From assembly GCF_025583945.1 (NCBI RefSeq), contig NZ_JAOEGU010000010.1, forward strand, positions 54,419 to 118,418: a DNA stretch of 64,000 nt, given 5' to 3'. The stretch comes from Methylobacter psychrophilus (GTDB lineage: Bacteria; Pseudomonadota; Gammaproteobacteria; Methylococcales; Methylomonadaceae). A program made the translations under genes and the position numbers. The notes beneath the pieces are model-generated. The model was not told where the DNA came from and made no database searches. It saw only the letters and a program-made list of their open reading frames with translations. Of this stretch, positions 7,873 to 16,519 are shown piece after piece. The stretch's first letter is position 1. Each line of letters opens with the position of its first letter.

Positions 7873-9105
7873 ATGAAAATTTTGCTTTACGGCCTTAACT
7901 ATGCGCCGGAACTAACCGGTATCGGGAAATATTCCGGCGAGATGTGCGAATGGCTGGCGGCAAATGGCCATGATGTGCGTGTTGTCTGTGCTCCACCCTA
8001 TTACCCGCAATGGCAGGTTGATAAGGCTTATAGCCGTTTGCTCTACCACACTGAACAACGCAATAATGTCACGGTATTTAGGTGCCCGTTGTTTGTACCT
8101 AAAAGACCTAAAACCTTAAACCGTCTGCTGCATTTATGTAGTTTTGGGCTGTCCAGTCTGCCGGTTTTATTCAGGCAATGGTCATGGAAACCGGATGTTG
8201 TCATGTGCATTCAGCCTACTTTTTTCTGTGTCCCGGGGACCTTACTATTTTGTAAACTGCGTGGCAGTAAAAGTCTGTTGCATATTCAGGATTTTGAGCT
8301 GGATGCCATGCTGGGTTTGGGTTTGGGTAAAGCCGGCATGATGGCCAAAATGGCCGGTCAGATTGAGCGCTGGTTGATGTCGGGCTTTGACAAGATTTCG
8401 ACCATTTCTTACAGCATGCTGCAAAAAGCCAAAGATAAAACCAGTCAACCTGACAAAGTGTTTTATTTTCCTAACTGGGTAGATACTGATTTTCTTACCC
8501 CCGATGCTGATGCCGGGCTTTTTCGTGAGCGTTGGGGCATTGCTAAAACTACCCGCGTAGTGCTTTATTCCGGCAATATGGGTAAAAAACAGGGGCTTGA
8601 AATTGTCTTGCAGGCTGCCAAGTTGCTTGAACAAGAACCGGACTTATTATTTTTGATGATCGGTACCGGCGCAGCCCTGGAAGATCTTATGCAGCAGGCA
8701 GAACAGTTACAACTGGCTAATTTGAGATTTTATCCACTGCAACCTTATGAAGATTTACCGGCACTGATGGCTTTGGCTACTGTTCATTTAGTCGTGCAAA
8801 AAAAGGGCGCAGCTGATGCTGTATTACCTTCCAAGCTGACTACTATTCTTGCGGTGGGTGGTGATTGTGTTATTACTGCCGAAGCTCACACCGAGTTAGG
8901 CTTGCTATGCGAGGAATATCCGGGTATTGCCCGATGTATAGAGCCGGAAAATGCCGATGTTTTGGCAGCGACTTTAAAAGAGTTGCTGTTAACCATACCG
9001 GCAAAAGCTCCCGGGGTTTATAACAAAGTGGCTTACCAGTTTTCATTGGATAATCTTAAAAAAGACCAGATTTTAAACCGGTTGGTCAGCGAACTGGCAC
9101 GGTAA
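7873..9105 (+). CDS. WcaI-like colanic-acid-type glycosyltransferase
   Basis: A 410-residue GT4 enzyme. The ATG at 7873 is chosen because MKILLYGLNYAPELTGIGKY is the classic WcaI N-terminus; an upstream in-frame start at 7810 would place palindromic repeat DNA in the coding region. The N-domain carries the glycine loop TGIGKYSGEM. The C-domain has YSGNMGKKQGLEIVLQAA and the phosphate-binding region near KKGAADAVLPSKLTTILAVG. It is predicted to transfer a sugar onto the growing lipid-linked repeat unit at the inner membrane. It is separated from ugd by the mobile array but fits the same polysaccharide locus. Confidence 0.88.
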   Translation: MKILLYGLNYAPELTGIGKYSGEMCEWLAANGHDVRVVCAPPYYPQWQVDKAYSRLLYHTEQRNNVTVFRCPLFVPKRPKTLNRLLHLCSFGLSSLPVLFRQWSWKPDVVMCIQPTFFCVPGTLLFCKLRGSKSLLHIQDFELDAMLGLGLGKAGMMAKMAGQIERWLMSGFDKISTISYSMLQKAKDKTSQPDKVFYFPNWVDTDFLTPDADAGLFRERWGIAKTTRVVLYSGNMGKKQGLEIVLQAAKLLEQEPDLLFLMIGTGAALEDLMQQAEQLQLANLRFYPLQPYEDLPALMALATVHLVVQKKGAADAVLPSKLTTILAVGGDCVITAEAHTELGLLCEEYPGIARCIEPENADVLAATLKELLLTIPAKAPGVYNKVAYQFSLDNLKKDQILNRLVSELAR

Positions 9106-9197
9106 GGGTTTCTTTATCCAGCAGGCAAAGCCACTGGTTGTCCACGAAAAGCACGAAAGTCACGAAGGTTTTTTCTTGCTCCCTTGCCAGAATGATC

Positions 9198-9308
9198 ATA
9201 GAGTTTTTTTGTGAAACAATTTTTATACGCACAGATACCATCCCTTTAAGGGGTCGTATCTGTGTGTGCTTAAAGCAATAAATAATGAAAATTTAATTTC
9301 TGAAAAAC
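9198..9308. repeat. Degenerate copy of the AGTCTTTCAG palindromic MITE
   Basis: A CAGATACC..GTATCTG hairpin core (9230-9264) is followed by AAATTTAATTTCTGAAAAAC, which matches the terminal repeat of the elements at 12192 and 16409 read in reverse. The left end (ATAGAGTTT...) aligns loosely with the other terminus. It lies in the gap between two convergent genes and may act as a transcription barrier. Confidence 0.5.
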
Positions 9309-9314
9309 TACAGG

Positions 9315-11453
9315 TTAAAAAGGCTTGGCAATTTTATTAATAAACAAGCTGTTGATAACGGGGGTAGTGGCATCATTGGTAAAATTACTGTTAACAACAA
9401 CGCCGGTATCCATGGTTTGGGGGGTTGGATTACTTAAGGTACTGTTAACAAAATAGCTGTTTTTACTGGTTGGCGCAACAATCACTTCGGTATTTGCCGT
9501 GCTGTTGTTAAAACTGCAAGCATTACAATAAACGCCGCCATTAAACAGCGGACTATCAGGTTGATTATTGGTAAAGCTGCTGTTGACAAAGCCGGTCAGG
9601 TTATTGCCAACCAGCAGCGGTTGTGTGGATGCTGTTTCAAAAACGCTGTTGGCGAAAAAGGTCGAGTTGGAGTTTTTAATGATCAGGTTTTGTTGATTAT
9701 TTTTAAACTGGCTATTAATAAAGGCATTAAGGTTGTTGGCGCGTTTTGCCTGCATGTCAATGGCTATATCATTTTCAATAAACTGGGTTTGGTAAAAAAC
9801 ATTTTTATCGAGAAAAGTCATACCTAATTGATCGCCACCGATATAAGCCGGATCAGGTCTTTGCTGGATACCGGTTTTACAGCGGTAAAAATTGCTATGA
9901 TCAATAAAATTATTATCCCAGGCATAAATGTTATCAATCAAGATACCGGCATTGGCCATATTGCGAATGGTGACATGGGAAAGTGTAGTCATAACATAAT
10001 CTGCACCTTTACCAGAACCTTCTGCGCTGTGATTAATGCCGTTAAATCCTCCTTGTAGGGTTAAGTCGGCCAGTACAAAAGTGGTGGTTGTAGTTTTGAC
10101 ATCCAAATGATTGGCTCCGGCGATTAGATCAATAGTCGGTGATTTGGCAATAATGACCGTTTTGTCAGCGCCGGCACCGATAATGCCTTGTCCCGCGTTA
10201 AGCAGTAGGGGTTTACTGATGTAATAAATACCGGCATTAAGTTCGGCAATGCCATTGTTGTCAATTAACGCCTGGATGGCGTCAGTAGAATCCGGTTTTG
10301 ATGTAATATTGGTTTGCCAATTTTCGCCGGCAGGATCAGGAATTGCACTAAATACCGGTTTCTGCCAAGTATTATAATTGTCCTTATCGATTTGCAGTAA
10401 ATCAGCAAGGGTATTTTTTGCCGCATCGGTGATGTTTTCCGGTTCGATGGTTTGTGCGTTGATAGTAATTAATTTTTTATAATCTTTATCGATATCGATT
10501 ATTTGTGTTGACATATTAAATTGGTCAAGTCCAATACTTCGAATCGCAATAGTGACCATGTTTTCAACGGCATTGCCTAAAATAATACCAGGGTTTTGAG
10601 TGGCACTGATTGCCATGCCTTGCAAGACGATGTTGCTGGTATCAAGATTAAAATACTGGCCGGTTTTATGGTAATTATCGCCGCCATTGGCCATAAATAC
10701 CGATAAGAAATCCGTATTGGCTATGTTCATCATGCCGGGATATAAGGCTACTTGGTTCCAGTTCCATGATTCTGCATCAATACCAATAAAGCGAATATTT
10801 TTTTGGTTATTGATAATAATACCGTCGCCATGCGGTGTTAATATGTTGGTCCAGATAAATACATTGCCTTGCGATTGTTTGTTAATATTTCCGGCAATGT
10901 TTATTGACGGATACTGGGCATGCACCATGGTGCGTATGAAACGATTGTTTTTTAAATAGCCGGTTTGAGAGGTATCACTGGCAATAGCAACATTGCTTAA
11001 GTCAGTAAACAGATTATTTTCCAACAGGACATTATTGGCGATAATTTTTGAATTGCTGATTCGGTTAAAGCAGTTATTCTTGATAGGTTTGGTAGAGCCT
11101 TGAAAGCTGATGTTTACCGGACTGACACCACTTAATAAGGCGTTGCTGGTACCGGCAGGGATAATCACTAGTGGCAGTTTTGTACCCGCCAAACCATATA
11201 GTGCTTGATTGGAGGTTAATTTTATGGATAATAATTTACGGTAATCCCCCCCTGGCTTTAAGCGAACACTAACTTTATTAGTGAGTGTTGTTTGTAGCTG
11301 GGCAGCCTTACTTTCTGGAAGAAAATAGACATTTTTGGGGATTGCCGCTTTTGCCAGCTTAACTTCGCATGGCAGTGGTGCCGCTGTAACCGGACTGTTG
11401 GTTGCAACAGCAAGCAAGGCAAGTGTTAAAAGGATTAATTGATTGTGATTCAT
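9315..11453 (-). CDS. Secreted right-handed beta-helix protein
   Basis: A 712-residue protein with a clear signal peptide (MNHNQLILLTLALLAVATNS, cleavage near VTAAP). The body is rich in short Asn/Gly repeats such as NNVLLENNLF, GYLKNNRFIRTM and SSFTNNQPDSP, typical of parallel beta-helix proteins (pectate-lyase-like fold). The second half (from about residue 380) contains a segment resembling the GIYYISKPLLL start of pectate-lyase-superfamily domains, so there may be two helix domains. It probably binds or cleaves the exopolysaccharide outside the cytoplasm, like lyases or epimerases in other clusters. No catalytic residues can be assigned. It is transcribed against the WcaI-like gene. Confidence 0.72.
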   Translation of the reverse strand: MNHNQLILLTLALLAVATNSPVTAAPLPCEVKLAKAAIPKNVYFLPESKAAQLQTTLTNKVSVRLKPGGDYRKLLSIKLTSNQALYGLAGTKLPLVIIPAGTSNALLSGVSPVNISFQGSTKPIKNNCFNRISNSKIIANNVLLENNLFTDLSNVAIASDTSQTGYLKNNRFIRTMVHAQYPSINIAGNINKQSQGNVFIWTNILTPHGDGIIINNQKNIRFIGIDAESWNWNQVALYPGMMNIANTDFLSVFMANGGDNYHKTGQYFNLDTSNIVLQGMAISATQNPGIILGNAVENMVTIAIRSIGLDQFNMSTQIIDIDKDYKKLITINAQTIEPENITDAAKNTLADLLQIDKDNYNTWQKPVFSAIPDPAGENWQTNITSKPDSTDAIQALIDNNGIAELNAGIYYISKPLLLNAGQGIIGAGADKTVIIAKSPTIDLIAGANHLDVKTTTTTFVLADLTLQGGFNGINHSAEGSGKGADYVMTTLSHVTIRNMANAGILIDNIYAWDNNFIDHSNFYRCKTGIQQRPDPAYIGGDQLGMTFLDKNVFYQTQFIENDIAIDMQAKRANNLNAFINSQFKNNQQNLIIKNSNSTFFANSVFETASTQPLLVGNNLTGFVNSSFTNNQPDSPLFNGGVYCNACSFNNSTANTEVIVAPTSKNSYFVNSTLSNPTPQTMDTGVVVNSNFTNDATTPVINSLFINKIAKPF

Positions 11454-12191
11454 GGTTAATTGTCCATTTTTTATAAAACGTTAACTAACGACAGTTGCAA
11501 AATCACCAATAATCTTATTATTTACTTCGGTGTTGCCAGTACTTTTTTTAAGTAGTTACGGCATGGTTGGCTTGCTGCATAAGCGCAATGGCACAGGAAA
11601 AATCTGTGAAGTAAGTCTGTATCATGTCATTTAAAAAGGTTTCACTGGAGTGCTGAAATGCTTTTATTAATAAGGCTTTGGTTTTTTTGTTCGGGGTTAT
11701 GTCCCTATAATTGACGGCATCCTGAATATCTTATTGGGTCAATAATAGTGCAAGGAATATGATTAATGCTTTTGGCATCCATAACAAGAGCAATAGCTTT
11801 TGTCCATGTAAACCACGAAAAAAGCAAAGCTAAGGATTTTCCTGCCTCTGGCATTCAAGCTGGAATTTTGATGTCAGAAAAATAGTAATTCTGGTTGATA
11901 CTTTTATTAATCGGGTCTGTAAAATGAAAAGATTTCCAGCTCATTAGAGAGCTTGGTGGTTATGGCAAGATCTGTAATTTTACCAATAGGGCATTTTATT
12001 CTTTAGATCTGAAAGTTATTATGATTGCCCACTATCGGGCCTGTTTTGCCGAGTATTATTTAATTCTTGATGAATATTAATCAGTCTTTGTTTACTGATT
12101 AATAATTATTTTATACCTGTGAGCGGTCATTTTTTATCAGAGGGTAATCTTTGTTAAATACTGATAGCTTTTCATAAGCTATTGATTTAAC

Positions 12192-12310
12192 TATAGTCTT
12201 TCAGGAATTAAATTTCCAATACACATCGCTACAAGCTCCTACGGATAACATCCCTTCAAGGGATGTTATCCGTTAACATCGAAATTATTTATCTGAAAAT
12301 CTGTATATAT
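12192..12310. mobile_element. Palindromic MITE-like element, copy A
   Basis: Imperfect terminal inverted repeats (TATAGTCTTTCAGGAATTAA and TTATTTATCTGAAAATCTGT) enclose a perfect hairpin, ACGGATAACATCCCTT-C-AAGGGATGTTATCCGT, at 12241-12273. The same architecture recurs at 16409-16506, and the hairpin core recurs at 30011. It encodes no protein, so any movement would depend on a transposase elsewhere. Confidence 0.7.
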
Positions 12311-12570
12311 GATTTGTAATCAATTATTGGGAGATTACACGTTATGGCCACTTTATCTTTATTACTTAGTATGTATTGCGACAAAGCTTATATGTTAGAC
12401 ATTATTGTTACTATCTTGTCTCTATATGTCAAGTTATTAATTATTTATCCTCAGGATTTGGCGACGCTAAACATTGATGTTCTGTATTTTCAGTATGCGC
12501 TGCAATCTTTGGGTGTGGTGCAGGCTTTAAGACTTTGCTGCTGATGGTGGTACGGGTAATGCCGGCCAGA

Positions 12571-12685
12571 GTTTGCAACCCTGATCGAAACGTTTGAAGG
12601 TTTTAATGGTTTTTAAACGTGAGGGACGGCATTACAAATCCTGACCCGCTTCTTTTTATTTCGATGCCGATCAGGGTTTGCAAAC
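12571..12685. repeat. Long inverted repeat
   Basis: GTTTGCAACCCTGATCG (12571-12587) is inverted at 12668-12685 (CGATCAGGGTTTGCAAAC) with one extra base. A smaller inverted pair, AACGTTTGAAGG/TTTTTAAACGT, and CGGCATTAC lie inside. It is a non-coding foldable element just downstream of the VanZ-like gene. Its origin is unknown. Confidence 0.55.
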
Positions 12686-12732
12686 ACCATCACTCTTCAG
12701 TGTGTATAACGATGAGAGCTGGAGCTTGGGCG

Positions 12733-13137
12733 TCAGGATACCAATTTATTGGTGCGTATCAAGTGGATAACGAGGTTGGCTATAGTAATGGCAAATAATG
12801 CGCCGCAGATATCTGCCAATAAGTCTAATAAATCAAATTGACGACCGGGAATCAGCATTTGGAAGCTTTCTTCGATGATGCCGAATAAGCCAACAGCTAA
12901 TAACGGTATGGAGAGCAGGGGGATCGCTGATACAGGGTTAAGTGTAAAAGCTAGTGCACAAACCAGCAAACCTAAGCCGCTAAAGGCTAAAAAGTGTGCG
13001 AGCTTGTCCAGATGCTGTATTTGTCCCATTATGGCTAAGGGTGGCCCTGATGATTCGATTAACAGGCTGGCCATTAAACCGATGATGAGCAGGCTGAGAA
13101 ATAAGGTTGTTTTGCGATTAATGTTTGATTTGCTCAT
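12733..13137 (-). CDS. VanZ-like family membrane protein
   Basis: A 134-residue protein with three to four predicted membrane helices. The VanZ-like pattern is visible: DKLAHFLAFSGLGLL in the middle and EESFQMLIPGRQFDLLDLLAD near the C-terminus, both with conserved charged and His residues. The ATG at 13137 is preferred over a TTG five codons upstream. The family's biochemical role is poorly known; members occur near cell-envelope and polysaccharide genes. Here it lies downstream of the WcaJ-like gene on the same strand, 326 bases away, so it could be co-transcribed. Confidence 0.8.
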   Translation of the reverse strand: MSKSNINRKTTLFLSLLIIGLMASLLIESSGPPLAIMGQIQHLDKLAHFLAFSGLGLLVCALAFTLNPVSAIPLLSIPLLAVGLFGIIEESFQMLIPGRQFDLLDLLADICGALFAITIANLVIHLIRTNKLVS

Positions 13138-13388
13138 TTTTAATGATGGCAATTAATGTTATGCAGATAATAGTTGCGTTGGTTTTAGAGGCTGTAAAAA
13201 ATTTAGCAAAAAACGGGCTAAAAATATTATTTACCATTTCGATTTGTCGGGCTATACCCTCTGGGGCACAAGCGCTGTCGCTAACCCGACCTGCGTGACT
13301 AAGGTAAACGTGATGGACGGGGTTGCAAGCCCGGTCCCGCTTCAAGGTACACGAAAAAAAATAATCGGTTTTATTCAATGTATTGAAA

Positions 13389-13434
13389 ATTTCGTGTACT
13401 TCGTGTACTTCGTGTACTTCGTGTCTTCGTGGTG
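13389..13434. repeat. Short tandem repeat CGTGTACTT with TTCGTGTCTTCGTGG end
   Basis: Three perfect copies of the 9-base unit CGTGTACTT are followed by CGTGTCTTCGTGGTGA. The same CTTCGTG/CACGAAG motif family is dispersed at 9138-9168 and 22621-22822, always between genes. The rest of the 326-base gap between the VanZ-like and WcaJ-like genes shows no gene. Confidence 0.7.
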
Positions 13435-13463
13435 AGTTTTTAATCTTATAGATATAGTAATGG

Positions 13464-14879
13464 CTAATAGGCCTGTTTGTCAGTAAAACCTTTAAAGATG
13501 GTTAAAAATACTATTTTTAAATCCAGCCACAGTGACCAATTTTTTATATATTCCAGGTCGTAATTAATTCTGGCTTCCATTTTGTCCAGGGTGTCGGTTT
13601 CTCCCCGGCAGCCGTTAACTTGGGCTTGACCGGTAATGCCGGGTTTAACTTTGTGGCGCAGCATGTAGCCTTGTATTTGCTTGCGATAATATTCGTTATG
13701 GGCTACGGCATGGGGACGAGGGCCAACGACAGACATGGTGCCTTGTACGACGTTGAAAAATTGCGGTAATTCATCCAGGGATGATTTACGCAAGAATGCA
13801 CCGAATGGGGTGATGCGACTATCATTTTGAGTAGCTTGTTTTATTTTGTCGCCATTGTCACAGACATTCATTGAGCGAAATTTCCAGACTTCTATTTGTT
13901 CGCCTTTGGCACCATAGCGTTTCTGTTTAAAGATAACCGGACCTGGTGAGGTTAGTTTGATGGTAATGGCAATGATCAGCATGGGAATGGCAATAACCGG
14001 TAATATAAACAGGCATAGGGCCAAGTCTTCAAGACGTTTGGTAAGGCCGTTAGCGTTGTTAAACGGGGTGTCAAAGACGCTGACAACGGGTATGCCCTGG
14101 ACGTTGCTCCATTTTGACTGGATCAGGTTAAAGGTAAAAAAGTCCGGTACGATGTTAACTGAGACGGTACTGTCAGCCAGCAGTGCCACAAAATGGCTGA
14201 TGCGTTTTTCAGCACATAAGGGCAGGGTGATATAAATATGGTCTATTTGACCGGTTTTTGACAGGTTAAGCAATTCTTCAAAGTCACCGGTTATATCGCC
14301 AATTTTTTGGTGACTCAAGCGTCTTTCTTCGGTTTTTAATCGATCATCAAAAAAGCCGATACAATTGTAACCCAGCCAAGGCATGTCCGATAAGGCAGTT
14401 TTAAGTCTTAGCCCTAGTGGATTGGCACCCAGTATGGCGTATGTTCTGGTATTAAAACCCTGTTTTCTTAACAAGGATAAGCAACTGCGTTGCAGGGTGT
14501 GGGCCATGATGATGCCGGTAGGGGCAAGCGGCAGCCATAATTCTATAACTTGTAATGAATAATTATATTGAGGATTATAAAGATAAGTGCCGCTGACTAA
14601 TAAGGTAAAAGCACCCAGCCATGATAATAGTATGCTGATGGATTCATCAAACATGGGTGCGCCACGCCAACCTTGATAAAGTTCGTTATTTTCAGCCAAA
14701 ATGCCGAATAATGCAGTGCCTATAAGGCAAGGTAGCAGGTATTCGCGGTCCAGAGGAATGTCGTAGATGAGTAATGTTACATAGAGTGCGGCGACAATCA
14801 GGGCAAGATCAAGGGTGCGGCTAAGAACCTGGATTTTTGAGTGATGTGGTCGAATAAATCCGGGATTACGATGGGCCAT
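13464..14879 (-). CDS. wcaJ: Undecaprenyl-phosphate glucose phosphotransferase (WcaJ-like)
   Basis: A 471-residue polyprenol-phosphate hexose-1-phosphate transferase. Four N-terminal membrane helices (about residues 20-130) are followed by a CoA-binding-like domain (RTYAILGANPLGLRL). A further membrane segment near 280-305 leads into the catalytic bacterial sugar transferase domain with KQKRYGAKGEQIEVWKFRSM, SSLDELPQFFNV, GPRPHAVAHN and KPGITGQAQVNG. It would start the exopolysaccharide repeat unit by moving glucose-1-phosphate (or galactose-1-phosphate) from UDP-sugar to undecaprenyl phosphate. The length matches the WcaJ subfamily. Confidence 0.92.
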   Translation of the reverse strand: MAHRNPGFIRPHHSKIQVLSRTLDLALIVAALYVTLLIYDIPLDREYLLPCLIGTALFGILAENNELYQGWRGAPMFDESISILLSWLGAFTLLVSGTYLYNPQYNYSLQVIELWLPLAPTGIIMAHTLQRSCLSLLRKQGFNTRTYAILGANPLGLRLKTALSDMPWLGYNCIGFFDDRLKTEERRLSHQKIGDITGDFEELLNLSKTGQIDHIYITLPLCAEKRISHFVALLADSTVSVNIVPDFFTFNLIQSKWSNVQGIPVVSVFDTPFNNANGLTKRLEDLALCLFILPVIAIPMLIIAITIKLTSPGPVIFKQKRYGAKGEQIEVWKFRSMNVCDNGDKIKQATQNDSRITPFGAFLRKSSLDELPQFFNVVQGTMSVVGPRPHAVAHNEYYRKQIQGYMLRHKVKPGITGQAQVNGCRGETDTLDKMEARINYDLEYIKNWSLWLDLKIVFLTIFKGFTDKQAY

Positions 14880-15572
14880 TGGGTTTGTCTATAAGCGGTG
14901 AGTGATGCCTGTTTACTTAACTAACCAGTGTCGTTAATAGTACAGGAATATTGCAGGCACGGTTGGCCGTTTATTATGAAGCTTATGTATTACGGTTCGG
15001 TTAAAAAAATGCTTGAATATATTAATTTAGCCCTTTTGATACTTGGTTTTAAAGGCTTTGTAGTTAATGATATTAAACTAAAAAAAAGTGCGCTTGTATA
15101 TCTAAATTATTTTTATACTAACGATAGTTTAAATTTTTCTAATCACCAAGAAATGTGTATTAAGTTTTTGTTTAATGATTGGCTTGTTTAAGTATTGTCA
15201 GGCGGGGCCGGTTAATAAACTTGTTGTTTAATGCGGTTATTAATAATGGCAGACACAGGAAGGGCGACCAGTGGGTCGCCCGGATAACTCTGCTTAAGAT
15301 ATTATAGCCAAACCTTGCATCCAACCTGGGTAGTGTTACTTTGAAAGGTGACACAGCGGGTAATCAATGGTGGTCGGATATGTTATTGCCCGATCAGCAA
15401 GCTATCATCCGTGGCGTGATAACCCTGTCTACACCATGCGTTATGGTTTATTTAAAATTAGTAACGATGCCCTTGTGCAGTAGTTTCTGCTTGTTGGTAG
15501 AGGCAAGGCAAGTCAATTGGGTATTAATTGATTGACTTAAGGCTTAGTGTCTGGCTGGAGTGGGTGGTGTGG
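14880..15572. other. Intergenic region without a convincing gene
   Basis: This AT-rich 693-base stretch separates the WcaJ-like gene from the RRM gene. It should contain the wcaJ promoter near 14880-14950. An 87-codon frame at 14928-15191 has no ribosome binding site or recognisable motif. A GGGCGACC/GGTCGCCC hairpin lies at 15266-15285. A 38-codon frame at 15367-15483 (ends MRYGLFKISNDALVQ) reads like part of a protein but is preceded directly by a stop; it may be a fossil. Confidence 0.45.
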
Positions 15573-15839
15573 TTAATGGCGTCGGCCATTTTTACCGGTA
15601 GCGGGTTCTTCAAATTTAACTTTTAACGGTTTTCCACAATATAAGTTGCCGTCAAGTGCTGCTATAGCGGCTCTGGCTTCGTGGCCTTCCATTCCAACAA
15701 ATCCGAATCCTCTACATTTTCCGCTAAAAATATCGGAAACAAGTTGGATGGAGCGAACTTTGCCGTATTCTGAAAATAAAGCTTCAACAGTGGCCTCAGT
15801 GGCCTCGCTAGGTAAGTTTCCTACAAAAAGTCGTTTCAA
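15573..15839 (-). CDS. RNA-binding protein with a single RRM domain
   Basis: An 88-residue protein that is almost entirely one RNA recognition motif. RNP2 is LFVGNLP (residues 4-10) and RNP1 is KCRGFGFVGM (around 41-50), each with the aromatic residues used to stack on RNA bases. The short C-terminal tail is Gly/Arg/His. Bacterial single-RRM proteins of this type are often cold-induced. It lies about 110 bases downstream of a cold-shock gene on the same strand, consistent with joint expression in the cold, though a strong hairpin separates them. Confidence 0.9.
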   Translation of the reverse strand: MKRLFVGNLPSEATEATVEALFSEYGKVRSIQLVSDIFSGKCRGFGFVGMEGHEARAAIAALDGNLYCGKPLKVKFEEPATGKNGRRH

Positions 15840-15896
15840 AAGACATATCCTAAATTCAGGGGGTGAGTTGATATTGACCGGATAAACCGGCTATGC

Positions 15897-15927
15897 CACA
15901 GCCCCGCCTGGTTTAGGCGAGGTTGTG
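15897..15927. terminator. Stable hairpin between the csp and RRM genes
   Basis: CACAGCCCCGCCT pairs with AGGCGAGGTTGTG around a GGTTT loop, a 13-bp GC-rich stem with two G-U type pairs. It follows the cold-shock gene (minus strand) by about 20 bases. No T-run follows, so it may be a weak terminator or an mRNA-stabilising structure. Confidence 0.5.
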
Positions 15928-15947
15928 TGTCGATACGTAATCTCAGC

Positions 15948-16154
15948 TTACGCTGCTGATACGTTTGAAGCTTGTGGGCCTTTGGCGCCTGATTCTACTT
16001 CGTATTTTACCGCTTGGCCTTCAGCCAGTGTGCGATAACCACCGTCGCTGGCGATTGCAGAAAAATGTACAAATACATCTGCGCTGCCGTCGCTAGGAGA
16101 AATAAAACCAAAACCTTTAGACTCGTTAAACCATTTAACAGTACCCGTTGCCAT
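15948..16154 (-). CDS. Cold-shock protein, CspA family
   Basis: A 68-residue cold-shock domain protein of normal length. RNP1 is KGFGFI and RNP2 is VFVHF, within [14 protein letters not shown] and DVFVHFSAI. It binds single-stranded RNA/DNA and melts mRNA structure. A second csp gene lies at 29474. The ~150 bases upstream of its start form an AT-rich leader such as csp mRNAs use for cold regulation. The RRM gene lies immediately downstream. Confidence 0.95.
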   Translation of the reverse strand: MATGTVKWFNESKGFGFISPSDGSADVFVHFSAIASDGGYRTLAEGQAVKYEVESGAKGPQASNVSAA

Positions 16155-16408
16155 GTAACTTCCTCAATATCAATAAATGAATGTAAATATTTTATTGCAA
16201 ATCAAATCAGACACGAAAGGAAAATAACGTAAGGAATTTCTGAAAAGTGCTGATTGATATGCAAAATTTATTAAATAGAAGTCCCGCATAAGGCGCGTAG
16301 TACTGTCCACTAACCCGTTTATTATAGTGGCTAATCTTTAATTTTGCCATTTAAACTTTAAGTAAGGTAATGATAGGGGTGAATTGGACGAACACACAGC
16401 TTCGCCCC

Positions 16409-16506
16409 TATAGTCTTTCAGAAATTAAATTTTGAGCCCGTACGGATAACATCCCTTGAAGGGATGGTATCCGTTAGCATCGAAATTATTTATCTGAAAG
16501 TCTATA
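16409..16506. mobile_element. Palindromic MITE-like element, copy B
   Basis: The ends TATAGTCTTTCAGAAATTAA and TTATTTATCTGAAAGTCTAT form imperfect terminal inverted repeats. The hairpin core is at 16442-16474 and carries one A/G mismatch, where copy A has an A-T pair and the copy at 30011 has a C-G pair. The element lies in the 365-base gap between csp and the spermidine-synthase-like gene, ending 14 bases from the latter's stop. Confidence 0.7.
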
Positions 16507-16519
16507 TGCCCTATGTGTT

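Larger units (their letters stand above)
11454..12732. other. Long intergenic region with repeats and gene debris
   Basis: No intact gene is convincing in these 1.28 kb. On the minus strand, 11548-11730 is an open 60-codon tail with ordinary-looking composition (it begins DIQDAVNYRDI and ends ANHAVTT), preceded by a stop and without a start; it looks like a decayed gene of unknown identity. A plus-strand 66-codon frame at 12344-12544 is hydrophobic, has only a weak upstream GGGAG and is probably chance. The two repeat elements listed separately (12192-12310 and 12571-12685) occupy the rest. The promoter of the beta-helix gene should lie near 11454-11550. Confidence 0.5.

Noticed and set aside
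12344..12544. 66-codon hydrophobic frame after the MITE at 12192
   Set aside because: Weak and distant ribosome binding site, no homologous motif and unusual composition; probably chance in AT-rich DNA.
13389..13434. Tandem CGTGTACTT units considered as a CRISPR array
   Set aside because: The units are 9 bases with no spacers and no cas genes are nearby; it is a simple short tandem repeat.
14928..15191. 87-codon frame upstream of the WcaJ-like gene
   Set aside because: No Shine-Dalgarno, no recognisable domain, and it overlaps the expected wcaJ promoter region.
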